Shown here: piece by piece, positions 54,712-64,000 of the stretch
Numbering within the stretch: the stretch's first letter is position 1
Layout: each line of letters opens with the position of its first letter
From: Chrysogorgia sp. JL179-B06
Lineage: Eukaryota > Cnidaria > Anthozoa > Scleralcyonacea > Chrysogorgiidae
Assembly: GCA_035772405.1 (NCBI GenBank)
Contig: JAYKKM010000492.1
Location: 3,702,501-3,766,500, forward strand
Reading direction: 5' to 3'
Length of the DNA: 64,000 bases
The notes under the pieces: generated by a model
Databases searched by the model: none
What the model was told of the DNA's origin: nothing
Seen by the model: only the letters and a program-made list of their open reading frames with translations
Program-made: the position numbers and the translations under genes

Positions 54712-55991
54712 AGGGACGCTGTGTTGTATACAGAAGTTTGCTCCAATGATTTAGGTCGGAGCAATTCGCGACGAGATTTACGTTTAGCTTTACCAATTTG
54801 CGAATCAAGAAATTTGGGCTTATATCTCTTCTGTAAAAACCAAGATTTCATTTCCTCAGATTTCCTCTCAAAGTTGCTCTCATTACTACAAATCCGTCTT
54901 ATACGAAGAGCCTGACTAAAAGGAATAGCCCGTTTAATATGGCCAGGGTGGCAAGATTTGCTATCTAGATACTGGTGTGTGTCGGTGGGTTTACAATATA
55001 AATCAGTGGAAATATTGCCGCTATCGACACTTACCATAACGTCTAGAAAGCAAAGGGAACTGTCCGAAATACACGATGTAAATTTGATAGTGGCATGAAA
55101 TGAATTGAGAGAGTTCAAAAACTGATCAAGTAAGGCACGGCCACTGGTCCAAATCATGAAAATATCATCTAAATAGCGCCACCTGCAAAGCTGGGGTTTA
55201 AGAGCAATGCTACCCAAGAATTTGTATTCCACTTCAGCCCGGTGTCAAGCGAAATTTCTGACCTCTGCGAAATTTCTGACCTAGCGTGACGCGTCATAAA
55301 TTTCGCGCGTGTGGGCGCGAAATAAATGACGCTTGCGAAATATATGACTCGGTCGATCTCGAAAGATTCAAACGAATTTTCTAGGAAAATATTGTATGTA
55401 TATGGTGTTTATATATTGTATTGCATTCACCCTGCTAAATGGTCAATAATAACTTCTTAAAAATATAACATTGAAGCGTTTTTTAACCTTTTCACTGTGA
55501 AGGGTATCTAAACTATTTAATACAGTCGACAGAACCGCCTGGCTGAGATGTGAGTAAACTGGATATTTATTTCATTAAAGTTTATGTGGAAAGATTAATA
55601 ATTATTAAGCGTTTATTGACGAAGGACAGACAGATAGCCTGCGTGCAGGACAGTGGACACTATAAAAACAAACCAAAGACTAAGAGAAATAGATTTTGAA
55701 ACATTCAGAAATATGTCATTGGTTTTTAAGGACATTTATTTGCTGTTTATTAGTCAATGGTATTTTTATTATTTTAATCTTTGGAAAATCAGTTACACGT
55801 GCTTGCAATTGATGTTTAATGATTGTGGCCAGCTACTATCTATGTCCAGGCATGTTTTGTAAATAAATTTGTGCAAAACCACCATGTACAACACAGTAGT
55901 GTATAATATGCCTAACCAGTTAAACCTCAAGTGTTTAATATTGAAGTGTATAAGCAGGGGTGAATATTATTACTCTAAATTACTAGGGAAA
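54626..55991. other. Spacer at the centre of the large palindrome
   Basis: Not shared between the arms. The left half is Penelope RT; the right half (55236-55991) is unique sequence with no supported exon. The phrase GCGAAATTTCTGACCT is repeated near 55248-55275. Confidence 0.7.
54663..55232 (-). pseudogene. Penelope-like reverse transcriptase, C-terminal part
   Basis: An open frame of 189 codons beginning within the RT palm. The catalytic box is CRWRYLDDIFMIW (YLDD), followed by SLCFLDVMVS, STDLYCKPTDTHQYLD and SCHPGHIKRAIPFSQALRIR, all characteristic of Penelope-like RTs. It ends in the wrong frame over the GIY-YIG start (stop at 54663). N-terminal RT motifs are missing because the copy is truncated at about 55235. 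Confidence 0.88.
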
Positions 55992-56102
55992 TAGCGAAAT
56001 ATTTTCAAACAACCCATTTGTGTCCTTTCGTCGACCTCGTAATTTAAAAGATCAACTAGTTAGGGCTAAACTTACTTGTAGTGAAGCCCCTTCGAGGCCA
56101 GT

Positions 56103-56178
56103 GAACTTACATATCTGACAACGGGCTTTACCACAGGCATGCGCCTGTGGTAAAGCCCGTTGTCAGATATGTAAGTTC
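56103..56178. repeat. Perfect 76-bp hairpin from a local inverted copy
   Basis: GAACTTACATATCTGACAAC and the following 16 bases are repeated as an exact reverse complement around ATGC. The left arm has only one orientation here, so the right copy gained an inverted duplicate, displacing the short GGTGGGTATGCAT tract. Confidence 0.9.
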
Positions 56179-56565
56179 GTCTCAGTTGGGCGAGTATTTA
56201 CTGATATGGAATCCGAGCGAACGTTTTTCATTAATCATTCCTTTGATTGCGACTCTTCCGGTGTCGTGTACTTGATATCGCGTACTAAATGTAATAAGCA
56301 GTATGTTGGCAGTACCATTACAACGTTTCGTAAGAGATTTAACAACCACAAAAGCAGTCTTTGTAGATATGGCAAGGGACAAAGGAACATTCCTGGCGAA
56401 CATCTGTATGCTCATTTTTTTAGCGAAGACCATGGGGTATTACTGATTTAACTGTTACTATTATTGATAAAACTAATGTTAATGACCCCACAACACGCGA
56501 GGGCTTCTGGACATATAAATTGGATTGTTTTATTCCCAAAGGACTTAATCAACGTGATTTCTTTT
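56165..56565 (+). pseudogene. Second GIY-YIG copy, broken
   Basis: The plus-strand frame from about 56206 repeats the GIY-YIG module (GVVYLISRTKCNKQYVGST, RKRFNNHKS), with C-to-R in the CTKC pair. It shifts frame after EDHG near 56436, then continues in another frame to the shared end (FIPKGLNQ). It belongs to the right arm of the palindrome. Confidence 0.85.
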
Positions 56566-56661
56566 AATTTTAATTTTTATCTGTCATCCTTCTTATTTTA
56601 AATTCTAATTTATTCATATTTGTAAATATACTTAAATAGCTGGAGCGCTTCCTCTGGTTAT

Positions 56662-56700
56662 TGAACCTGAAGAAGGGGCAGTGCCCCGAAACGTTGTTCA
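56662..56700 (+). ncRNA. Hammerhead-variant motif in a Penelope-like tail (copy 3)
   Basis: Plus-strand equivalent of 53946-53984, base-identical in core and stems. Confidence 0.55.
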
Positions 56701-56729
56701 TTAAAGATTTTTAAACGTTCCTTTTGAAG

Positions 56730-56732
<3 letters not shown>

Positions 56733-56822
<90 letters not shown>
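56733..56822. repeat. (TA)n array in the right arm
   Basis: About 40 TA units with one AAT interruption; shorter than the left-arm array. Confidence 0.95.
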
Positions 56823-56825
<3 letters not shown>

Positions 56826-57237
56826 ATGCTGTTGATATGTAATATATATAATTGAGGTCGAATATATATATATAATTGAGGTCGAATGCATATAGCGTGA
56901 AACTCAGAGTAGCAACAGCATTCGACCTCAATTATATGATTCCGCTCTACCTATACAATGGTATTGAGCGCTCTTAAACCTTACGCCTGCTTAGTGATTT
57001 TATTTTCACATACGATTTTTGCTATATATATATCATATTGTTACTTCGTCCTAAAAACCACGCCAAACTGATTAGCATATTATACCATCAACATTATGAT
57101 CTTATATTTCACTCTCACGAAGGGCATTTCAGGCTCCAAACCAGCTCCTACACACTATTACGTAGTACATCAACCATCCTTTATAGTACATTCCGGTGTG
57201 TTTATACACTGCCCTAATGCTGCACTCAACACTTATA

Positions 57238-57453
57238 CAGGGTGTCCCAAAAAAAAGGCTACCTTTTCAAATTCAAATTAGCATGTTAATTCAAGCAACC
57301 TATTGTAGTTCTTTGAAATTCATTATCGCTTTTGAACTACGAATGCGTAAAAACACACAGTTTTATACACATGGGATATTAAACACAATAGGTTGTTTGA
57401 ATTAACACGCTCATTTGAATTTGAAAAGGTAGCCTTTTATTTGGGACACTCTG
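57238..57453. mobile_element. Mariner-like MITE (right-arm copy)
   Basis: Inverted partner of 53162-53377 with CAGGGTGTCCC...GGGACACTCTG ends and TA flanks. Confidence 0.82.
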
Positions 57454-58177
57454 TATATCTTAATAATTATAAGTAATATCATGAAATGAGGCGTATTAGC
57501 TATAAACCGCCCGCTCGATGAGGGTCATCACGGTTTGCCGCGGTCGTATTAGTTCTAATACAACTTCAATCGGGGTGTATTAGTGATTAAATCAACCCGT
57601 TAAGACCAAGGGAAAACTCGCAAACGTGATATTATCTTAAGAAAACATTTTTTCCGTGTTCCCATACAGTTATAGAAGCACTCGTGAGAGTTTGGGAGAA
57701 CTCGAATAACGTATTACCTCAATTGTCTCTTAAACAAAATTCATAAATAGCATGGCCATCGTTAGCCTAGGTCGACAAAATTTTAAACACATCTCAAATG
57801 ACTAAGTGCGTTCAAGCAAATACAAAGTCTAATCGAAACGTTCATTTGTCCCTACCTCATTTTCTGACATTTGCGTTAGGTCAAGGTTAGGTTGAAGCTT
57901 ATTATTTGCGTTTAAAAAATATGCATGTGTCAACTGTTGATGGTATTCTACTTGATAGAATGATGTACATTTCTTCTATCATGATATAAAATGTTTGATT
58001 GCATTTGTATGTCATAGCCACGTGATGGAGAGACTTCTGCAAACATTTTAAAGAACAGAGTCGACCGTATAGTCTAATTGTCCTTTCGCCACATAAACCA
58101 GGTGCGCCAACAATCAGTCATCCAGGTGTCAGTTGTATAATAAATTTCTGTTGATCTGTTCATTTCTTAGAGGACAT

Positions 58178-58482
58178 GTTTAAGACATTGTTTCTTTCTT
58201 TTTCGTAACCAAAATGTGGTTAATACGTCAAAGTATAGCCGGGGATTAGGATCTAAGTTATTTTGGGATTAGCAGTTCTATGGGATAAATTTAAGTTGTT
58301 TATGATATACATCATAGAACTGCTAATCCCAAAACAACTTAGATCCTAACCCTAACCCCCCGCCTAATGAGTTTTCTAACCCTAACCCCCCCTTAAATGT
58401 CTTCCTAAACCTAACCCCCGCTGTATTTTGACGTATTAACCGCATTTTGGTTACGAAAAATAAAGAAACAATGTCTTAAATA
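58178..58482. mobile_element. Foldback element with telomere-like interior
   Basis: Arms TTTAAGACATTGTTTCTTT and complement, then ACCAAAATG-GGTTAATACG. The interior carries CCTAACCCTAACCCCCCGCC, a module shared with 12727-13500 and 59968-60262. It lies immediately outside the right palindrome edge. Confidence 0.75.
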
Positions 58483-59967
58483 TGGCCCACGTTGAAAACG
58501 ACCGGAAATTTGTTTACCACTTCATGTTAGGATCACAAAATGGTTTTGGACAAAATTTTGGTTAGGGTTATAGTTGTGTTGGAGATTGGCTTACATGAAG
58601 TAACCAGCTTTAGCCATACATGAAGTACCTACCGGAAATTTAATATACCGCTGACACCTGGGTGACTGATTGTTGGCGCACCTGGTTTCGGTCGATCGAT
58701 GACTCACCCATAAAGGTAGCAGACGGCCATGTTGGTGTACCTAACAAAAGAGGGTACTTAACTAATCTATTGTTGAGGTACACCAACATCAAGCGAAAAA
58801 ACTTTGTTGCCAAATGTTCACTATCTTTGTCGATGCATGATTTCATTAATACTTGAATGAAACACTGGCGTTTAAAAATAACAGTATGTTTTTATACGGC
58901 CTGAAAAGATTCAATTTGATTTGATTCAGTTGATTTTGCAGGCAAGTGGAGAAAAAAAGTTGAAGGTGTTGTAGTAATGTAGTACGTATACATGAATGAA
59001 AAATATTGATTAAATATTTCTATTGTTTAGAAGTGCTAACAATTTGACGATATCTGCTCTTGTAATCGAGAAATAACGTTTTCATTCTCGTATTTTATGC
59101 TTAGTCTTGTTGTCGCCATTTTATACTAGTTTGCTTTCAAATTCGACGTGTAGCGCGGGTTTCTTTATATATACAGTAGTATTAGTTTGGCGTAATTGAG
59201 TACAAGGAACAAAGGACAAGCACTTGATGACATCAACATTGGAAAGAAAATCGCTGCTGAACATCAACTTTGAGCCATCGAGCAAATTCTAGAATGGCGC
59301 CGTCCAGAAGCATATAATATACTATACGAGAATGAAAAGGTTATTTCTCGAATACAAGACCAGATACCGTAACACCGAATTAGCATAAGATTTCTAAACA
59401 TACTCAAACGCCTTATTTAAAACTAAATAATTTTTTAATGTGAATCTATTTCTGTAATTTATGTGTTATGAAGAATACTAACCACTGATTTTTAAATAAA
59501 GACTGGATCGAGCAACTATTTTCTCTGGGGATGTATTCAATGTTGGTGTTAAACCCGCTGTGTTTAAGGGCGTCATTGTACGTTAGTGCTGCAGTCTGGA
59601 AAGTAGGGAGGTCTGAGGAGAGGTTGAAAATTATTTGGCTGATCGATTTGGCTCATAGGCGGAGGAAGCGGGTTCGGGGGGCAGGGGCGGCTAAAGCCCC
59701 CCCCCCGCCCGTTTTGGCCCCAAGGGTGAGGGTTATTAGACCATATTATACATTGAATATTTGTGCGTCTTCGATATAAGGCATTTTTAAATTCCATATA
59801 AATCGTAAGGGAACATCGTGTCGGATGATAGTTCAATACTTATTTCATGACGTAATTCTACATTAGTTATTGGTGACTGCTGACCAGAAGTATTATGAGC
59901 CAAAATTTGCAATGGTAATTCAAGATTGTTCAAATATGCAATCGAAATGTAAATAATGCATCTTAAT
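58483..59967. other. Intronic DNA
   Basis: Near 58634-58690 a stretch (ACCGCTGACACCTGGGTGAC, GTTGGCGCACCTGG) repeats the outer part of the palindrome arms (50670-50710 directly, 58090-58130 inverted). Near 59482-59525 a phrase (AAATAAAGACTGGATCGAGC) is inverted at 61640-61680. No exon supported. Confidence 0.45.
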
Positions 59968-60262
59968 CAATTTATCCTGGGCGTTCTGTAACCCCCTCCC
60001 GCAAGCAATTGTCTTCTGGACGATCTTTTTATTAGTATTAGTATTAAGGTTAGTATCAGAAAACCATTAGGCGGGGGTTAGGGTTAGGATCTAAGTTGTT
60101 TTGGGGTTAGCAGTTCTACGATGTATTTCATCATACAGGCATGTCCGATCGTATGATAACTTTACAATCTCATTTCGTCCCACCTCTCGTGGATACTAAA
60201 AAAGATCGTCCAGAAGACGATTGCTGGGGGGAAGGGGGTCACAGAAAGCCCAGGATAAATTG
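59968..60262. mobile_element. MITE with CAATTTATCCTGGGC termini and telomere-like core
   Basis: The inverted ends extend about 60 bases (ATCGTCCAGAAGACGATTGC on the right arm). The interior has GGGGGTTAGGGTTAGGATCT, the same module as at 12727-13500 and 58178-58482, in the other orientation. No ORF. Confidence 0.75.
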
Positions 60263-61368
60263 TCTACAGTAATGCATGAGTATTTCAATCTAAATGCAGT
60301 CGAACTGTCGAAGTTAGACGGATTTTTGATTTTAGTCGAAGTTGGACGGATTGTTACTGTATTTAGGTGTTTGAAAATTTTGAATTTCTAGTAGAATTTC
60401 GATTTCCTGACAATAATTTTGATAATAGACAATGCAATATTGTAAAATGTAATAGTGTTTGATGACGACTGTAATAGCAGTATGACTATACAAATTGTGA
60501 AAATAGGCCGAAACATTGAAGAATGGTGAAGAAATTATTGTTGGTGGTAGAAGTTTTATAAGGCTACGATTCTGTGCAATCTTCCAAATCGCAGGAAATG
60601 CCATCAAAAACTAATTTTAACTCAAAAGTTGTATAAATCCGGCACATATTGTCAATTAAGACAATAGATAATGCTGCTACATGTATGTATGAACAAATTC
60701 ATCGAGATGAAAATAGTTCTTGAGATATGGTGGTAAAATGCCTTCAAATAATTTCTTAACTAGTATTACACAATGTAACTTTCTTCCAATTACAAGAGGT
60801 ACCAATCCTAGGGTTTCTATTAACGGATCAGTTTCAAGTCCCGATTTAGGCCGAAAGACCTCTCAAGAACATCAATATTAAGTTATCCACATCGCTGCTA
60901 TACATTTGCACTATATGCACCTCTTGAAATAATTTGAGTTTTTTAAAGGGTACCTACTGTATGATAAAATGCACTTTTTTCCTTCAAAAGCCTTTGGTGT
61001 CTGTTTATACAAACTACTGAGTTGATTATTTCATGAATCATCAATAGTGTGTGACAAGTAATTTCTTTCTTAGTAATTGATGGTAGAAACAGTAGTAGAC
61101 AGTTGTTCCGTTCAGTGCAGGTACTGCACCCAAAAATTAAAAAGTTTGGACTATTTAGTCAGTTGATCAGATCTCCTATAAAACAACTAAATTCAGACAA
61201 CATAAAGCTCTCAGAGATATTGTCCACTGAAAATCTATTCAGTTTGGCAAATGAATGGACTACAGGTATTACCTAATTCAAGTAAAAGAACTACTGTAAG
61301 CAACTACGCTATATAAAAGTTTTAAACAGTAAGCGTGCGAGGGGTTGTTGCGTAATGTATTTCTAGTA
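60263..61368. other. Intronic DNA
   Basis: No supported exon or bounded element. A short direct repeat (GAAGTTAGACGGATTTTTGA / GAAGTTGGACGGATTGTTAC) lies at 60310-60358. Confidence 0.35.
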
Positions 61369-61537
61369 AGATGTTAAAGTGAATCAGTTGTGTAAGGTTT
61401 TCCCGTAATTTAGAACACAAATTACAGTAATTATGAAGCCTGGAATATTTCGTGGCGGCCATATTGGACCACCACGCGGTAATTCCGGCTTCATATTTAC
61501 TGTTATAACCTTGGACAACTGATTCATTTTAGCATCT
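61369..61537. mobile_element. Small MITE with AGATGTTAAAGTGAATC ends
   Basis: Inverted ends (AATCAGTTGTGTAAGGTT on the left, AACCTTGGACAACTGATT on the right) around an inner inverted pair (GAAGCCTGGAATATTTC and GGTAATTCCGGCTTC). Confidence 0.65.
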
Positions 61538-61736
61538 TAAAATATCAGATACAGAAAGTCTCTGTCACCTATAGTAAAACTATATAACGTGGCCCGACAA
61601 GATGTTCGCCACGACCTACTTCCGGCTTCATTTTCTCAACAATAGTTGCTCGATCCCCAGTCTTTATTTAGAGATCAGTGATTCTAGTTCATCGAAATAC
61701 TGACGTGATGTTTTTTTTAATGATATCTAGTTACAG

Positions 61737-62078
61737 CTACATGCATTCAAGAATTTCAGAATCAACGAGGTCTTTTCAACTTCTCAAGCTCAAAATTTCA
61801 CTACTCTGTTAATGTATGTCAGTGGGAGATCCGACGCCCTCCTGGTTGGCAAATTACCCTCAATTTTACTTCAATTTCATTTGGTGAAAACAAAGAACAA
61901 TCTAGAGAATTTATCGAAATTTGTGACTCTGTCAATAACAAAACTCTCGCTATCTATCGTCACAGTTTTCCTGCTTCTATCTCATCAAAATCAAACGAGC
62001 TTGTAATTATTCTTAAATTCTTGTACAATTCATCCGATGTGGAATTTAATGGATTATATGATTCATTTAATAGTAAAG
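61737..62078 (+). CDS. CUB-domain exon
   Basis: A 342-nt phase 1-1 exon with a pyrimidine-rich tract, acceptor TTACAG (61731-61736; TCTAG six bases earlier is an equally in-phase alternative) and donor GTAAGC (62079-62084). It reads TCIQEFQNQRGLFNFSS, YSVNVCQWEIRRPPGWQI, TLNFTSISFGENKEQSREFI, EICDSVNNKT, then PASISSKSNELVIILKF, and ends in GLYDSFNSK. Landmarks are the C...C-x-W-x-I start, 'P.GW.I.L.F', a 'FIEI.D' strand, and 'S..NEL.I.' followed by a 'G....F' end: the CUB fold. The third and fourth canonical cysteines are only partly conserved. Known role: extracellular protein or glycan binding. Phase matches the signal-peptide exon at 47095-47173. Confidence 0.85.
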
Positions 62079-62929
62079 GTAAGCCTGTTTGTTATAATTA
62101 GTGACCCGCATCAATGGATGAACGGATGAACGAGATTCCTACTGCCCCTCTCTAGTTAGTATGTAGCGAAACCACAGCTAATTGAACGGGCTTGGTAACA
62201 ACGGCGAGGACCTTATTGAGTATTGAGCTTGACTCTAAGTCCAGTGGCATAACCAGAAAAATTGTGATCCCCGGGCCGCAATTAATGGAAGTGGCAGATC
62301 CATGGTTGTTGGGGGGAGGGGGGGGGGGAGGGGGTAGCGAACATATTACATAGTAAGTTGTAGTGTACGTTCGCGGCAATTGCACGATCCAAGTTAGGCG
62401 GATCTGAGGGCGTGCTCCTCCAGAAAATTTTGAATAACGCGTGACCCAGAAGTGTATTTCCGGCGATTTCTGAGAGGAATTTTTGCGAAAATAGGGAACC
62501 AAGCCATTTCTAAATTATGTACGAATACAAAGACAACGCTGTACATCATCAGTGCACCAAAAAGTTGATCAAACAGGCATGAATAACTTTAGCCTTCGTC
62601 AGACATTTATCCTAACATTTGTTTAGACAACATTGTAACGGAAAACGGGAAGAAAATTGGATAAGCTTCTCACAGCAAAAAGCCAAACCATTGTACGACC
62701 GGAGGGGTGGGGTGGTGTTAGGAACATTTCGGGCACTAAAACGCGCTAACTTGGACATTATTTTGTACACTACTAATACAGCAGCATGATTAGCGCAAAA
62801 TTGAAATCATTCAATGATTGTGATTGATTCAAATGGTAGTTGCTTTTAGCTTCAACAACTACCAGAGCAGCGGGAAGGAAAGGCAGGCCACAAAATCAAT
62901 TCCAAACTGGATAAGTTTTTAAATTTGGT
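62079..62929. other. Intron following the CUB exon
   Basis: No further exon seen. It includes a G-rich run (62309-62333). Confidence 0.4.
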
Positions 62930-62937
62930 TTTGCATT

Positions 62938-63729
62938 AGGCCGTTGTGAAAACCCGGAACGGCGGAATATGCCGGAATATCACGGAATATGCCGGAATAT
63001 CACGGAATATGCCGGAATATCACGAAATATTACGGAATTGGAAATCTAATCAAAATCCACGCAGAAAATTTATCATGGTCAACTTTGGTAGTTTGGCAAA
63101 TCTGCGGTCATAGTAATTTTTTTTACAAAGTGCGTGGACAAAATAGGGAAAAATGTGGTAACACAAGACGAAGTTTGAAGAGAATACTGACTCCCCTTGG
63201 AAAACCCTCTTTAAAATTGATTACTGTAAGTTCTGGTTCGTACCCTGCCGTCTCTGTATCGTCTAAACTTCAAATCCTCCTAGATACGCATCAGATACGC
63301 ATTAGAGCCTTGCCACTGGCCAAAAGATCCGCAGGCTCTGGGGAACAAGTTGTGTGTATTTAGCAACCAAATTAGTTCCAAAGGCATTAAAATTACGCTG
63401 CAGGTACTTGAAATAAACCAGCAACTTACAAATATTTCGCAAAACCTACTCAAGCATACAAATTTAAATCTAATTATCTAGAACGTTCATATTTATACAA
63501 GACGAAGAAAGGTTTGTTTTGTGCTTTTCTTCGCTTACCATGATTAGAATTGTCCATATTACACACGAGGCAAGAATTAGCCAAAAGCAATGAACGAGAA
63601 TACTGCTTGTCAAGGATTTCATGATATTATTCACGATAATTGTGTGATATTCCGGCATATTCCGTGATATTCCGGCATATTCCGTGATATTCCGGCATAT
63701 TCCGCCGTTCCGGGTTTTCACAACGGCCT
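62938..63729. mobile_element. hAT-like non-autonomous element with 8-bp target duplication
   Basis: The inverted termini AGGCCGTTGTGAAAACCCGG lead into arrays of GGAATATGCC and GGAATATCAC on the left (about 62965-63030) and their complement on the right (about 63640-63705). The 8-mer TTTGCATT flanks both ends exactly (62930-62937 and 63730-63737), the duplication size of hAT elements. The interior has no transposase ORF. Confidence 0.9.
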
Positions 63730-63737
63730 TTTGCATT

Positions 63738-64000
63738 ATTCAAAATTTATGAGGTATATTCAAGTTGAATATGTCAGATAAATTTTGATAGGCACTTATA
63801 GTACGTATTCCATATAAGGTCATATCGGACGGGACTGGGAGGAGCATATACGTTGCCCTCGTACCAGCCCACTGGATGCGGATAGTTAACACGTTACGAT
63901 ATGTTCGATTACCCGCTCTTTTTAAGAAAACTACATTCGCTAGCCGGATAAGCTGTGCACATATTGTAAACAGATAATTTACCTTTGTTTTAATATATAT
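63738..64000. other. Unassigned DNA at the right edge
   Basis: No exon or repeat boundary recognised. Confidence 0.3.

Larger units (their letters stand above)
55992..58171. repeat. Right arm of the large inverted repeat
   Basis: Reverse complement of 50641-54625. It holds a plus-strand Penelope 3' end, (TA)n, the mariner-like MITE and the empty TTAA site (57600-57603). Two local changes are unique to it: a hairpin rearrangement at 56103-56178, and a deletion near 57527 that removed half of the hairpin seen at 52981-53144. Confidence 0.9.

Overview
This is eukaryotic, invertebrate DNA. It is AT-rich and sparse in genes, and it is packed with transposable elements, foldback elements and simple repeats. 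Secreted multi-domain genes (F5/8C, CUB) with phase-1 introns, BEL/Pao and Penelope-like elements, and CR1/L2-like and RLE-type LINEs together suggest an early-branching metazoan. An anthozoan cnidarian is my best guess; this is inference, because no diagnostic host gene is complete here.

Host genes. (1) Minus strand, about 18.4 kb down to the left edge: a signal-peptide exon (18333-18411), an exon opening an F5/8 type C (discoidin) domain (17102-17225), its continuation 8.5 kb away (8383-8587), and the opening exon of a second F5/8C domain (935-1116). The first three exons join in perfect phase. At least one exon between 8383 and 1116 was not found, and the 3' end lies outside the window. 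(2) Plus strand: a signal-peptide exon (47095-47173) and, 14.6 kb downstream, a phase 1-1 CUB exon (61737-62078), again phase-compatible; the rest lies to the right. (3) A possible terminal exon ending in a PCNA-binding-like motif (20551-20741, minus).

Large mobile elements. A young BEL/Pao LTR retrotransposon fills 22856-30058, with LTRs differing at 2 of 231 bases, 5-bp target duplication CTAAG, and two long ORFs split by a short AT-rich insertion. A CR1/L2-like LINE (about 31758-34830, minus) abuts an older, decayed BEL/Pao element (34835-40744). Next come an RLE-type LINE 3' fragment (43097-44333) between two (AAT)n arrays, then another LINE 3' end (44425-45115, minus). A decayed hAT transposase lies at about 13541-15066.

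The 49.4-58.2 kb block is the most unusual part. It has long (TA)n tracts, a canonical hammerhead ribozyme motif (49824-49865), three Penelope-like (PLE) 3' ends each with a hammerhead-variant fold, and a large imperfect palindrome (arms 50641-54625 and 55992-58171). The left arm carries a 1,554-bp TTAA-flanked DNA transposon, and the right arm preserves the empty TTAA site.

The remainder is mostly short non-autonomous DNA elements. Several are bounded exactly: two relatives with 9-bp duplications (12727-13500 and 46188-46271), an hAT-like one with an 8-bp duplication (62938-63729), and a nested pair (10289-10965 inside 9912-11038). A telomere-like CTAACCC module occurs inside three foldback elements. 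No rRNA, CRISPR array, operon or bacterial-type feature was seen.
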